Shown here piece after piece: positions 50,529 through 60,916 of a stretch of DNA of 64,000 bases (positions are counted from its first letter, which is position 1; each line of letters starts with the position of its first letter). The notes under the pieces are model-generated. The model saw only the letters and a program-made list of their open reading frames with translations, was not told where the DNA came from and searched no databases. The position numbers and the translations under genes are program-made. This stretch comes from an uncultured Coriobacteriales bacterium (GTDB lineage: Bacteria; Actinomycetota; Coriobacteriia; Coriobacteriales; UMGS124), in assembly GCA_934654475.1 (NCBI GenBank), contig CAKUFZ010000007.1, positions 1 through 64,000 on the forward strand. The letters are read 5' to 3'.

Positions 50529-51239
50529 ATGGCAAACGAGGCATACCTGAGCATTCAGGGTCTCTGCAAGGGCTATGGCCAGGGAGAATCCCGACAGACG
50601 GTTCTGCGCGACGTGACGTGCGACATAGAAAAAGACCAGGTCTGCGTGCTGCTGGGACCCTCGGGTTCGGGCAAGTCGACGTTTTTGAACCTGGTGGGCG
50701 GACTGGAGCCGGCAGACGCGGGAAGCATCCGCGTGGGCACCACGCAGCTTGAAGGCCTCAACCAAAAGGGCCTCACCGAATACCGCCGCCGCGAGCTGGG
50801 CTTCGTCTTCCAGTTCTACAACCTCGTCGCCGACCTCACCGTGCGCGAGAACATCGAGGTCACCGAGCACCTGAGCTCCAACCCCCTGCCCGTCGACGAC
50901 CTGTTGCGGTCGCTGGGCCTATGGGAGCAGCGCGACAAGTTTCCCAATCAGATCTCGGGCGGCCAGCAGCAGCGCTGTGCAATCGGCCGTGCACTCGTGA
51001 AGAACCCCGGCCTTCTCTTGTGCGACGAGCCCACGGGCGCCCTCGACTACGACACGAGCAAGGAAATCCTCCAGCTCATCGAGGACGTGAACGAGCGGTA
51101 CGGCTGCACCGTCGTCATCGTCACGCACAACGACGCCATCCGCCTCATGGCCCATCGCGTGCTGCGCCTGCACGACGGCCGCCTCACCGCCGACGAGGTC
51201 AACGCCGCCCGCATGCGCGCGGCCGACCTCACCTGGTAG
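50529..51239 (+). CDS. ABC transporter ATP-binding protein (MacB/LolD-like)
   Basis: 236 residues. Walker A is GPSGSGKST, signature ISGGQQQRC, Walker B LLLCDEPTG, and H-loop VIVTHND. YRRRELGFVFQFYNLVADLT (Q-loop region) is the MacB/LolD/FtsE-type mark. It is followed 6 bp later by an FtsX-type permease, so the two form one transporter. Related pairs export peptides, lipoproteins or confer resistance to antimicrobial peptides; the substrate here is not known. Upstream lie an attenuator-like hairpin and AT-rich boxes. Confidence 0.93.
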   Translation: MANEAYLSIQGLCKGYGQGESRQTVLRDVTCDIEKDQVCVLLGPSGSGKSTFLNLVGGLEPADAGSIRVGTTQLEGLNQKGLTEYRRRELGFVFQFYNLVADLTVRENIEVTEHLSSNPLPVDDLLRSLGLWEQRDKFPNQISGGQQQRCAIGRALVKNPGLLLCDEPTGALDYDTSKEILQLIEDVNERYGCTVVIVTHNDAIRLMAHRVLRLHDGRLTADEVNAARMRAADLTW

Positions 51240-51245
51240 GCCGCC

Positions 51246-53705
51246 ATGTCGCCGCTGACAAAGCGCCTGCCGCGCGAGCTCAAGCACAATCTCGGCAAAT
51301 ACCTGGGCATCTTCCTGCTCATGGCCCTGTCGTGCGCCCTGGTGTCGGGCTTTCTGGTAGCCGCCTCGTCCATTCAGACCATCATGGGCACCTTCCGCGA
51401 TGACTACACCGTGGAAGACGGTCGCTTCACCACGAATTTCGAGGCCACCGACAAAGCCGTCGCCGCCGTGGAAGAGCTCGGGGCCGACGTGTACCCGCTC
51501 TTCAGCTTCGACCTCGCCACGCACCTTGCAGGAGCCGCCGCCGACGGAGGCGACGTGGACGCCACCGTGCGCGTCTACCAGGTGCGCGACAAGGTGGACA
51601 TCGCCTCCCATGTAGAAGGCGCCGCACCCACGCAAGCTGGGCAAATCGCCCTCGACCGCGTGTTTGCCGCAAACGCCGGCTTGGGCGTGGGAGACACCGT
51701 GACGCTGCAAGGCAAAGATTACACGGTGTGCGGCATCCTCACCTTGCCCGACTACTGCGCAAGCATCCAAAACAACTCCGACTTCACCATCAATGCCATG
51801 AGCTTTGGCGTGGCCGAGGTGGCCCCTGCCGAGTTTGAGGCGCTCCTGTCCGACAGTGAGCATTATTCGCCCAGCTACACCTATGCGTTTACCCTCCATG
51901 ACCGGAATATGGCCCTGAGCGACCGCATCGACCTTGAGTCGGACATGATGGATGCCATCACCGACAACGACTCCATGGTCAACGACTTCATCGACTGCGA
52001 CTCCAACCAGGGCATCAACTACGCCCTTGAGGACACCGAGGGCGACTCGACCATGTGGGAGGCGCTGTTCTTCATCATCATCGTCATCATGGCGTTCGTC
52101 TTCGTGGTGCTCACCGGCTCCACCATCGAGGCCGAGAGCGCCTCCATCGGCACGCTCATGGCCATGGGGTACACGCGCCACGAGATTGTGCTGCACTACC
52201 TCGCCATGCCCACGCTCGTGGGTATGGCGGCATGCGTCGCCGGCAATGCCCTGGGCTACGGGCGCATCGTCTATGCGATGAAGGACCTGTACTACAACTC
52301 CTACAACTTCCCGACGTTTGCGGTCACGTGGGACTGGAACACGTTCGTGTTGACCACCGTCGTGCCGTTTGTGCTGCTTGTGGGCATCACGGCTGCGGGT
52401 CTCATCTGCCACATGTCGGCCACGCCGCTGCAGTTCCTGCGCCACGAGGCGCAGCGTCGCCGCACGCGCCACAACCTGCGCCTGCCCGCGTCGCTTCCCT
52501 TCAACTCGCGCTTCCGCTTGAGGCTGTTTGTGCGCAACCTGCCCAACTACGTGGTGCTTTTCTTCGGCATGTCGCTCGCGAGCCTGCTTTTGCTCTTCGG
52601 CATGTCTGTGCTTCCCACCATGAACAAGTACGCCGACATGCTGAGCGAGGACATGGTCGCCCAGCACCAGTACATCCTGAAGGTCCCGCTCAAGATCGAC
52701 GGCACCGACCAGGAGCGCGAGACGTTCTCCCAAATCGAGGAGTACCTCTTCGGCGACCGCGACTCGTTCAGCAACATCGCCCTGCTCAAGCTCGCCACCA
52801 AGGCCAAGCCCTACGAGGGCGACGACGCCGTGTACGTCAACACCGCCGAGAACTCACAAGAGGCCATAGAGCAGGCAGAACGCTTCTGCGCCTACACGTT
52901 TGAGACCCCGCGCGCCCTGGTGGACTCAAACGAGGAGATTACCCTGTACGGCGTCGAGCCCGGCTCGGCCTACTGGCAGGGCATCGACGTGGGAGGAGGC
53001 AAGCTCGTCATAACGCCCGGCATCGCAGAGAAGTGCGGCCTGGCCGTGGGCGACACCATGGAGCTCATCGACAAGTACCACGCCAAAACCTACGAGGTCA
53101 CGGTCAGCGGCACCTGGGGCAACTCCTCGACCATGGCCGTCTACATGTCGATGGGCGACTTCAACGAGCTTCTGGGCAACGCGAGCACCTACTTCAACGG
53201 CTACGTCTCCAACATGCCGCTCAACTTCAACGCACGCTACGTGGCCAGCGAGGTCACGCCCGCGAGCATGCAGGCCATAGCCGACCAGATGACCGACTCC
53301 ATGGGCGACATGATGCAAATGCTGCTGTTCGTGGCCGTGGTCATCTACTTCGTCCTCATGTACCTGCTCACCAAGACCGTCATCGACCGCGCGGCGCGCT
53401 CCATCAGCTACATGAAGGTCTTCGGCTACCGCGACGCCGAGATCAGCCGCCTGTACGTGCGCAGCATCACCGTGACGGTGGTCGTCTCGCTCGTGGCGTG
53501 CCTGCCGCTCATCATCATCGCCATCACCGCGCTCATGAAGGCGGTACTGGCCAACTATGCAGGCAACATCGTGCTCTACGTCCCGCCCGATGCCATCATT
53601 GTCGAGCTTGTGGCGGGCTTCGCCACCTACCTGGTCGTGGCGGCCGTGCACCTGCGTTCCATCAAGCGGGTGCCGCTGGCCTTGGCGCTGAAGGTACAGG
53701 AGTAA
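51246..53705 (+). CDS. FtsX-like ABC permease, two-domain
   Basis: 819 residues, ATG 6 bp past the ATPase stop. First helix KYLGIFLLMALSCALVSGFLVA, a large extracytoplasmic domain to residue ~260, then FtsX core helices (ALFFIIIVIMAFVFVVLTGS, IGTLMAMGYTRHEI). A second extracytoplasmic domain follows (~500-670), then a second FtsX core (MMQMLLFVAVVIYFVLMYLL, YMKVFGYRDAEISRLY) and a final membrane helix. This is the large permease class (as in BceB/YxdM-like or Coriobacteriia-type exporters), acting on envelope-directed compounds. Two FtsX domains in one chain mean a single gene gives the whole membrane part. Confidence 0.9.
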   Translation: MSPLTKRLPRELKHNLGKYLGIFLLMALSCALVSGFLVAASSIQTIMGTFRDDYTVEDGRFTTNFEATDKAVAAVEELGADVYPLFSFDLATHLAGAAADGGDVDATVRVYQVRDKVDIASHVEGAAPTQAGQIALDRVFAANAGLGVGDTVTLQGKDYTVCGILTLPDYCASIQNNSDFTINAMSFGVAEVAPAEFEALLSDSEHYSPSYTYAFTLHDRNMALSDRIDLESDMMDAITDNDSMVNDFIDCDSNQGINYALEDTEGDSTMWEALFFIIIVIMAFVFVVLTGSTIEAESASIGTLMAMGYTRHEIVLHYLAMPTLVGMAACVAGNALGYGRIVYAMKDLYYNSYNFPTFAVTWDWNTFVLTTVVPFVLLVGITAAGLICHMSATPLQFLRHEAQRRRTRHNLRLPASLPFNSRFRLRLFVRNLPNYVVLFFGMSLASLLLLFGMSVLPTMNKYADMLSEDMVAQHQYILKVPLKIDGTDQERETFSQIEEYLFGDRDSFSNIALLKLATKAKPYEGDDAVYVNTAENSQEAIEQAERFCAYTFETPRALVDSNEEITLYGVEPGSAYWQGIDVGGGKLVITPGIAEKCGLAVGDTMELIDKYHAKTYEVTVSGTWGNSSTMAVYMSMGDFNELLGNASTYFNGYVSNMPLNFNARYVASEVTPASMQAIADQMTDSMGDMMQMLLFVAVVIYFVLMYLLTKTVIDRAARSISYMKVFGYRDAEISRLYVRSITVTVVVSLVACLPLIIIAITALMKAVLANYAGNIVLYVPPDAIIVELVAGFATYLVVAAVHLRSIKRVPLALALKVQE

Positions 53706-53745
53706 TTTCAGCCAAGGCCCCGCACGCAAGAACGTCAGATTGGAA

Positions 53746-53789
53746 CCGCCCGGCGAGCCGTATCTCAAGGCTTGCCGGGCGGCTCTTTT
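53746..53789 (+). terminator. Terminator of the ABC-FtsX pair
   Basis: CCGCCCGGCgAGCC / GGCTtGCCGGGCGG stem with a GU-tolerant mismatch, then CTCTTTT. Confidence 0.8.
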
Positions 53790-53884
53790 GGTGGCAGTTT
53801 GTACGAGGCGCGGCATGGCAGGAGGTTGTTGTCCGGCCCGCGTGAGATACTGGCCTCGACCGTATCCAGGGAAGGGAGCAACCC

Positions 53885-56800
53885 GTGCCAGGAAGACTCG
53901 AGATTGTCGATGCGCGCGACCGCCGCGAGCGCTCGGCGTGCGCATATGCCGTCGTGCAGGAGCTGTTGAGGCAGGGCAGGCGCGTTGCATGGATCGTGCC
54001 CTCTCGCGACATCGCCCTGGCTGTCAAACGACACCTGGCGGATGCGGGCAAGGGACTCGCGGGCGTGGAGGTAGCCACGCTCGACACCTGGGCAGCCGGA
54101 CGCGGGGCGCTTTACGGCGACGGCCGCAAACCCGTGAGCAGCTTGCAGCGGCGCATCCTGGTGAAGAAAGTGCTGGATGAGGGCGTATGGACGAGTGCTG
54201 CGCTCGCATCCGCCGGCATGGTTGAGAGCGTTGCGGGAATCGTGCGGGCAAGTGCTGGGCTCGAGGCGTTCGAGGGAGGTGCCGAGCAGATCGCAGGAGT
54301 CGCGGAGCTCACGGCGACCCAACGCGAGCTGATGGGCGCCTGCCAGACGTACTTTGCCCTGCTGCAAGAGCACGGCCTCATCGAGCCTGGCACCGTGATG
54401 CGCGTGCTTGCGCGCACGATGCCTGAGGCAGGCTGGCAGCACCTTGTGCTCGACGGCTGTTGGAACCTCGAGGGCAGCGCAGTGGAACTCGCAAGCGCGG
54501 CATGCGAGCACGCGGGCGTCACGCTCGTGGGATGCTTGGGCGACAACGCGGCATTCGAGCCTGAACGAGAGGTCGCCGCACGAATTGCGGATGCAGCGCG
54601 CAAGCGCGGGGTTGAGGTTGTGCGCGCGGCGGGTGAGGCGCTGGTGGAGCAGGGCGACGACCTTCTCAAACTGCACGTCCCCGCACGTTCGCCCGAGCTT
54701 ATCGACCTGGCAAATGCCCTGTTTGGCACAGAGCAGACCGAGCCCGTTGCGGCGACGGGTGCCCTGCGTGCCTGCATGCCAGCGGGGCGCTACGCCGAAG
54801 GGGCGCTGCTTGCCCAGCAGGTCGGCCAGCTTGTTGAGGTGGACGGCATCGCCCCGCGCGAGATTGTCGTCGTGGCGCGCAACCCCCTAGCCAAAGCCCA
54901 GACCATGGCAGGCCCCCTCTCCGAGCATGCCCCGCGCGGCATCGCCGTGGCGGCCGAAGGTACCGACGAGCTTGCCCGCAGCCATGCAGGCGCCTTCGTC
55001 CTGGCCTGGGCGCACCTGCTTGAGGCCGCGCAGGCAGACCCCGACGCACCCGCGCCCGACCTTCGCACGCTTGCAAGCGACCTGGCACGCAGCCCGTATA
55101 TGCGCATTCCTTTGGGCGCGGCGCTCAAGCTCGACCGCGCTTGGCGACGCAAGCGCACGACGAGCGCCCGTGAGTTCGTCGCCGACCTTGTCGGGCAGTT
55201 GGAGGTTCAAGAAAACGACGGAGTCCAAGAAGCCAAGTGCCTGCCCGGCAGCCTACAACCAACTTCCGGCGACACAGTGTCAAGCGCTCATCCCCTCGCC
55301 CCCTCCTGCCCAACCTCCCCATTCCCCGGCCCCGACTCTTCCCGAGACCTTGCCTGGGTGCTCGCATTGCTGGACGCCCGCCCGCCTCAATCCCTCACGC
55401 CCGACGACGCCTTCGAGCGCGCCTGCGCAAAGGGAATAGAGCGTGCCACGCAGCAATGGCACGATTTCATGGGGACCACACCCAGCGCCGAGACGCTCGC
55501 GTGGCTGCTCGACACCCTGTCGGCTCCCAAAGGCTGGGTCAGCGTGCCGGCAAGCGACATCGCCGCGCAACGCCAGGCTCGCGTGCTGCAGGCAAGCCCC
55601 AATGCCGTGCGCGTCGTAACAACCGGCGAAATGGATGCCATCGAAGCACGAGCCGTCATCTTCTGCGACCTCACGGCCGACACGTACCCACTGCGCGAGC
55701 GCGTCGACGTGAAGAGCGCCCTGTGGAGCGCCCTGAACCTGCCGAGTGGCCCAGGGCAGGTCGCAACGTTGCGGCGCACGTTCCGCGCGTCCCTTGAGGC
55801 GGCAAGCGATGTCACGGTTGTCGAGCGCGCCTTGGCTGACGAGGAGGCCAAACCCCTGCGCCCCAACGCCCTGCTCGAGGAACTCGTGGACTGCTACCGA
55901 GACGACCCGTCCGACCTCGACGGCCTCGACCGCACGACGGGGTTGCCCCGCACGGGCGAGATCCCCCTCATGGGCATGGGCGAGGAGAGGTTTGCCGAGC
56001 TCGCAAGCCCCATCACCTATGCGCCGGCGATGACGGCGTGCAGGCCGGCCACCTTTGAGCTGGCCGATCCCGCGCTCGCCGACCTCTTGAGCAAACCCGA
56101 CGCCCCCTGGTCACCCAGCGAGCTGGAATCGCTCATCAACTGCCCCATGCGTTGGCTGCACGAGCGCAAACTTCCCTCCGACGAGCTCGACGTCCCCTTC
56201 GGCGATTCCCGTGCGCGCGGCACATTCTGCCACCTGGTGCTTGAGCGCTTCCACGACCTGCTCGGCGAGCGCACGGGCATCGCGCGCATCACGACCAACA
56301 CGCCGCGCGAAGTGTGGGAAGACGTGTTCGCAGAGAGCTTCGAGTATGCCTGCGCACGGCAGCCCCAAGAGGAGCGGCCCCTCATCCCCGTCACCGAACT
56401 TGAAAAAGCCCAGCTGCGCGGTATCGGCCGCGACCTGCTGCATTGCCTCGAGCGCGAGCAGTACATGCCCGAGGGCTTTGTGCCACAAGCAAGCGAGTTC
56501 AAGTTTGGGCAGGACGGCCAAGCGCCCGTCACCTTCGGCGGCGTGCGCATCCGCGGCTCCATCGACCGGCTCGACGTCAACCCTGAAAACAACGCCGTGC
56601 TCGTCGTAGACTACAAAGGCGGCCTGCAAAAGGGGCACGGCCCGGTGCTTCCCAAGAACAACGAGGCGGCCGATGGACTCGACCCGCTCCCCCGCCACTC
56701 GCAAATCCTTATGTACATGGCGGCAGTGCAGCGGCTCATGCCCGAAAACCCCCTGGCAGGCGGCCTGTATGTCTCCTATAAGAAACCTGTATGCGCCGGC

Positions 56801-57052
56801 TTTCTCAACCCCGAGCTTGTGGGTCTCATCAGCGACGACAAGGGTGCCTACCTGCAACGCAAAAAGTGCGTGCCCCTGCCCGCCGCAGACGGCACACCCG
56901 GCATCGAGGTCGCAATCACGCGCGCGGAAGAAGCCGCACGCGAGACGATAGACGAGCTGCGCGAGGGGCGCGTTGTAGTGCGTCCGCGTTTTGGCAAGGA
57001 ATCGTGCAGCTACTGCCCGCTTGCCGGCAGCTGCCCCAAGGAGGAGATGTAG
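53885..57052 (+). CDS. AddB-like helicase-nuclease subunit (PD-(D/E)XK nuclease with Fe-S cluster)
   Basis: 1055 residues from GTG at 53885 (AAGGGAG upstream). The N-terminal half is a degenerate UvrD-type helicase fold lacking a clear Walker A. The C-terminal nuclease shows SLINCPMRWLHERKL, the IRGSIDRLDV and VLVVDYKGG (D..DYK) active site, and the ending CSYCPLAGSCPKEE. The lone INC cysteine and the three at the end form the 4Fe-4S cluster of AddB. With the AddA-like subunit 3 bp downstream, it processes double-strand breaks for recombination (RecBCD/AddAB). The N-terminus is shorter and more diverged than in Bacillus AddB. Confidence 0.87.
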   Translation: MPGRLEIVDARDRRERSACAYAVVQELLRQGRRVAWIVPSRDIALAVKRHLADAGKGLAGVEVATLDTWAAGRGALYGDGRKPVSSLQRRILVKKVLDEGVWTSAALASAGMVESVAGIVRASAGLEAFEGGAEQIAGVAELTATQRELMGACQTYFALLQEHGLIEPGTVMRVLARTMPEAGWQHLVLDGCWNLEGSAVELASAACEHAGVTLVGCLGDNAAFEPEREVAARIADAARKRGVEVVRAAGEALVEQGDDLLKLHVPARSPELIDLANALFGTEQTEPVAATGALRACMPAGRYAEGALLAQQVGQLVEVDGIAPREIVVVARNPLAKAQTMAGPLSEHAPRGIAVAAEGTDELARSHAGAFVLAWAHLLEAAQADPDAPAPDLRTLASDLARSPYMRIPLGAALKLDRAWRRKRTTSAREFVADLVGQLEVQENDGVQEAKCLPGSLQPTSGDTVSSAHPLAPSCPTSPFPGPDSSRDLAWVLALLDARPPQSLTPDDAFERACAKGIERATQQWHDFMGTTPSAETLAWLLDTLSAPKGWVSVPASDIAAQRQARVLQASPNAVRVVTTGEMDAIEARAVIFCDLTADTYPLRERVDVKSALWSALNLPSGPGQVATLRRTFRASLEAASDVTVVERALADEEAKPLRPNALLEELVDCYRDDPSDLDGLDRTTGLPRTGEIPLMGMGEERFAELASPITYAPAMTACRPATFELADPALADLLSKPDAPWSPSELESLINCPMRWLHERKLPSDELDVPFGDSRARGTFCHLVLERFHDLLGERTGIARITTNTPREVWEDVFAESFEYACARQPQEERPLIPVTELEKAQLRGIGRDLLHCLEREQYMPEGFVPQASEFKFGQDGQAPVTFGGVRIRGSIDRLDVNPENNAVLVVDYKGGLQKGHGPVLPKNNEAADGLDPLPRHSQILMYMAAVQRLMPENPLAGGLYVSYKKPVCAGFLNPELVGLISDDKGAYLQRKKCVPLPAADGTPGIEVAITRAEEAARETIDELREGRVVVRPRFGKESCSYCPLAGSCPKEEM

Positions 57053-57054
57053 CC

Positions 57055-60000
57055 ATGGACCTGAGCACGCTCACCCCCCAGCAGCGCGCCTGCGTCGAAC
57101 ATGTGAACGGCCCCCTGCTCGTCAGCGCCGGCGCCGGATCGGGCAAGACGTTCATGCTCACGCAGCGCATCGCCTATGCCCTGCTCAACCCCGAGCTCTC
57201 CGGCGTCACCGACATCGACCAGGTGCTTGCCATCACCTTCACCGAGGCGGCGGCGGCCGAGATCAAGGCGCGCGTGCGCAACAAGCTGCGCGAAGAGGGC
57301 ATGGCCGGCCAGGCGCTCAAGGTCGACGCCTGCTGGATTTCCACCATCCACGGCATGTGCTCGCGCATCTTGCATGAAAACGCCCTTGAGCTGGGCCTCG
57401 ACCCGCAGTTCGGGCTCATCGGCGACATCGAACAGGCTCGTCTGCTCTCGCAATGCATGGACGAGGTCCTGCGCACCTCAAGCAGTCAGTTCGACGCCCT
57501 CTTCGACGAGTACGGCAAAGACAAGGCCGCCCGAATGGTGCTCGACCTGCTTGCGCAGGCCTCAAACGTGCGCGGCGAACTTGAAAGCCTCGTGGTCGCA
57601 CCGTGCATGGACCCGCATGAGATTGCACGCGACATGTACGACGCCATCATCGCGGTGGATGCCACAGCGCGGCAGGACGTGAACACCAAGGGCAAGCAGG
57701 GCACCATCGCCCCCAAGATTCGCGACATGGCCGAAGGCGAGTTCGGCTGGCGCACGTTCGAGCGCCTCGATGCCCAGGGTGCCTTCACGTACCAGGAGCT
57801 TCTCACGGCAATCGCCGGCATCCCCACCGACTTGTACCGAGGCAGCAAAGAGCCCTTCGCCACCGCCGTCGCACTGTTCCGCCAGACGGTGATCAGGCTT
57901 CGCCGCGAGTGCGAGATGGGCCTGGCAGACGCTGCGCGCTCCAGCCTCGTGGGCATGGCACGCGAGGTGCATCGCCTCTACGAGCAGCGCAAAGCCGCCC
58001 TGGGTGTGCTCGACCAAGACGACCTCATCCACAAGACGCTCGACGCATTTGAAAACGCACCTGAGGTGGAGAGCCGCTATCGCGACAAGTTCCGCCTCAT
58101 CATGGTCGACGAGTTTCAGGACACAAGCGAGCTGCAGATTGCCCTCATTTCCCACCTCACCCACGGCGACCAGCGCCTTTGCACCGTGGGCGACACCCAG
58201 CAGAGCATCTATCGCTTCCGTGGGGCCGACGTGGGTACCTACCTGGCGCATAAGCGCCACATGCGCGAGCTTGAGACGGACGCGGGTGGCCTGGCATGCG
58301 AGCTCGACCGCAACTTCCGCTCGCATGGCGACATCATCCGCTTCGTGAACAAGCTCTTCAGCCAGGAGCGCGTGTTTGGCAGCGATGAGTTCATCAAGCT
58401 GGGATTTGACGAAAAACACGCCGAAAACCCCCGCAACGTCTTTCCCGATGTGGCCCGCATCGAGGTCATCGCGCACTCCTCCGAGCATGGCAAGGGCGTT
58501 TCCTCGGCAGACCGCGTGCCGTTTGAGGCCGAGGCGATCGCCGAGCGCTTCTGCGCACTGCATGAGACAGGATCTGCCAACTGCCGCTGGGCCGACATGG
58601 TCATTTTGCTGGGGCGCATGACAAACGCCGAGGTGTACGCCCAAGCGCTGCGCAGGCGCGGTGCCCCCTGCACCATCACGGGCGGCTCGGGATTCAAAGA
58701 CACGCCCGAGGCGCTGCTGGTAGCGTCGCTATGCGGCGCGCTGACAAACCCGCTCAACAGCGAGGCCCTGGGGGATGTGCTGGCAAGCGACATGTTTGGC
58801 CTGGGGTCAGATGAGTTGCTGGCCCTCGCGACCTCGCCCGAGGGCCACCGCCGCGACTTTTGGGGCGGGATGGCGGCATGCGTCAGCGGCGAGCCTGACT
58901 TTTGGGGCGCGCCGTTCTCTGCGCGCGCAAAGCTCGCGGCAAGCGTGCTGCTCCATGCAGCGAGCAACCTAGGCACAGGCACGCTCAGCTCGATGCTCAA
59001 CGAAATCGCAGTTGAATCTGGGTATTTGACACGCTTGCAAGCACAAGGCCCCCAGGGCATGGCACAAGCCGCCAACTTCTTCAAGGCGCTGCGCATGGTT
59101 GAGGATGCCGAGAACTCCAACCCCTCCGAGGGTCCCGCACGGGTTTGCACACGCTACCTGCAGGCAATCGACGGCGGAGTGAAGGAACGCCCCGGCTCGC
59201 TCAACACCGACGAGCAGGACGCCGTGCGCATCCTCACCATCCACAGCTCCAAGGGCCTCGAGTACCCCATCGTTGCGCTGGCCGACTTCAACGGATCGGC
59301 CGGGGGACCGAACAGCAACCTCGCCCTTGAGTGCACATGCGGCCACGTCTATCTCTCGCTCACGCCTGGAAGCTCAAAACCCGAGCTCAAAGACCCTCCC
59401 AAACTGAGCGAGCCCATGATTGCGCGCCTGGCTGAGGCCAACGCCCTCAAAGAGCCTGCCTCTCTCGGCGATGAGGACCTCACCGCCGGTTCCTTCCATG
59501 AAGCTCTCAAGGCGCGCCGCGATACCGAGGAGCTGGCCGAGGGGCGCCGAAAGTTCTACGTGGGGGCGACGCGGCCTCGCGAGGCGCTCATCATCGCCGT
59601 GAACTTCACTGCAACCAAAGGCAGCGCAAGCAAAGACGACTGCATCAACGACCTGCGGGCAAGCTTGTTTGGCGAAGACGGGGCGTGGCGCAGCGCACCC
59701 GAGGGCATAGACTACAGCGGCACAACGCCCGCCATCGTGAGCTACACCAGGCTCGCGCTCGATGAGGACGGGCAGGTCATTGCCGTGCGCGAGGAGGCGG
59801 GCGAGGAAGCCGTTGAGGAGCAGCGGGAGCTAGAGGAGCAGGATGCGGCGTTGGGTTCCGACAAGTCGCATATAGCTCGCCTTTCCGTACCCGAAATGCC
59901 ACGCAAAGGCGAGTTTGTGTGCGACCTAACTCCCATGCGCCTGCCCTACAACCCCGCACGGGCCGCAACGTTCTCCTACAGCAGCATCGCCGCGCACGAC

Positions 60001-60711
60001 GCCGAGGCCGAACAAGAAGACAAGGCCGAGGCGCAGCCCGTGGAGACCGACGAGGAACTGGTGGTCGCACCGGCACGACCCCACCACGCAAGCGCCACCG
60101 CCTTCGGCAGCGCCTTGCACCAGGCCTGCCAGCTCATGGCCGAGGACCTCGCATGGCGCAAGGACCAAGGTGCAGGCGACACGGCGCTTGCCATGCCTGC
60201 CGACGAGCGCCTGCGTGCCTGCCTGGCAACCTGGGACGCGCCCGCCACTGAGCTGGACGCGCTCAGGGGTGCCTGCGCTCGTTGGATGGCAAGCGACGCA
60301 GCCGCGCAGGCAGCATCGTTTGACGTGCTCGTGCCCGAAGCCCCCTTCTATGTGGCGCTGCAGGGCACCCAAGGCGAGCCCATCCACCTCGAAGGCGCCA
60401 TGGACCTGCTGTGCCATGACGCCCCGACGCAGCAGGGCGAACCCCGCCGCGCCTTCATCGTGGACTACAAGACGGGCGGCAGTGCAGCCGAGACGGCCGA
60501 CGACCTGCGCGCCAAGCACGACCTGCAGGCTCGCTGCTACGCCTATGTGGCGCTCACCCAAGGCTTTGACGAGGTCGAGCTCGCCTTCGTGCGTGTTGAG
60601 CAACCCGACCCCGCACGCCCCGGCAAGCCGCAGGAAGTGCGCTACCGCTTCACCCACGCCGACAAGCAGGCTCTGCACGAACTCATCCGCTCGCGCTACG
60701 CGAGGCTGTAG
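57055..60711 (+). CDS. addA: AddA-like UvrD-type helicase-nuclease subunit
   Basis: 1218 residues from ATG at 57055, 3 bp past addB-like, with AAGGAGGAG in the previous gene's last codons. Superfamily 1 motifs are: Walker A LVSAGAGSGKTFMLT, motif Ia FTEAAAAEIKARVR, Walker B MVDEFQDTSELQ, motif III GDTQQSIYRFRG, motif V LTIHSSKGLEYP, motif VI YVGATRPREALI. The C-terminal nuclease is PD-(D/E)XK with EGAMDLLCHD and FIVDYKTGG. It unwinds and degrades double-strand ends in RecA-dependent repair. The partner is the AddB-like protein. Confidence 0.93.
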   Translation: MDLSTLTPQQRACVEHVNGPLLVSAGAGSGKTFMLTQRIAYALLNPELSGVTDIDQVLAITFTEAAAAEIKARVRNKLREEGMAGQALKVDACWISTIHGMCSRILHENALELGLDPQFGLIGDIEQARLLSQCMDEVLRTSSSQFDALFDEYGKDKAARMVLDLLAQASNVRGELESLVVAPCMDPHEIARDMYDAIIAVDATARQDVNTKGKQGTIAPKIRDMAEGEFGWRTFERLDAQGAFTYQELLTAIAGIPTDLYRGSKEPFATAVALFRQTVIRLRRECEMGLADAARSSLVGMAREVHRLYEQRKAALGVLDQDDLIHKTLDAFENAPEVESRYRDKFRLIMVDEFQDTSELQIALISHLTHGDQRLCTVGDTQQSIYRFRGADVGTYLAHKRHMRELETDAGGLACELDRNFRSHGDIIRFVNKLFSQERVFGSDEFIKLGFDEKHAENPRNVFPDVARIEVIAHSSEHGKGVSSADRVPFEAEAIAERFCALHETGSANCRWADMVILLGRMTNAEVYAQALRRRGAPCTITGGSGFKDTPEALLVASLCGALTNPLNSEALGDVLASDMFGLGSDELLALATSPEGHRRDFWGGMAACVSGEPDFWGAPFSARAKLAASVLLHAASNLGTGTLSSMLNEIAVESGYLTRLQAQGPQGMAQAANFFKALRMVEDAENSNPSEGPARVCTRYLQAIDGGVKERPGSLNTDEQDAVRILTIHSSKGLEYPIVALADFNGSAGGPNSNLALECTCGHVYLSLTPGSSKPELKDPPKLSEPMIARLAEANALKEPASLGDEDLTAGSFHEALKARRDTEELAEGRRKFYVGATRPREALIIAVNFTATKGSASKDDCINDLRASLFGEDGAWRSAPEGIDYSGTTPAIVSYTRLALDEDGQVIAVREEAGEEAVEEQRELEEQDAALGSDKSHIARLSVPEMPRKGEFVCDLTPMRLPYNPARAATFSYSSIAAHDAEAEQEDKAEAQPVETDEELVVAPARPHHASATAFGSALHQACQLMAEDLAWRKDQGAGDTALAMPADERLRACLATWDAPATELDALRGACARWMASDAAAQAASFDVLVPEAPFYVALQGTQGEPIHLEGAMDLLCHDAPTQQGEPRRAFIVDYKTGGSAAETADDLRAKHDLQARCYAYVALTQGFDEVELAFVRVEQPDPARPGKPQEVRYRFTHADKQALHELIRSRYARL

Positions 60712-60844
60712 CGCAAGGAGGCGTTCTACAGGCACCCACGCCACGAAAGCCTAAACGCGACGACTGGTGCCTCACGACTCTCGTGCTACGCAAAGTCACG
60801 CCACAGCCAGAGCCCCTTAGTCATCTGGCCAGAACCAAACACCA

Positions 60845-60882
60845 AAAAGCCCGCCTGCCTCGCATGAGACAGACGGGCTTTT
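60845..60882. terminator. Bidirectional terminator between addA and hypA
   Basis: AAAAAGCCCGcCTG ... CAGaCGGGCTTTT, closing both convergent genes. Confidence 0.85.
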
Positions 60883-60916
60883 GTGTCATTGCCTGCTTTG
60901 CTCCCGACTGTACGCC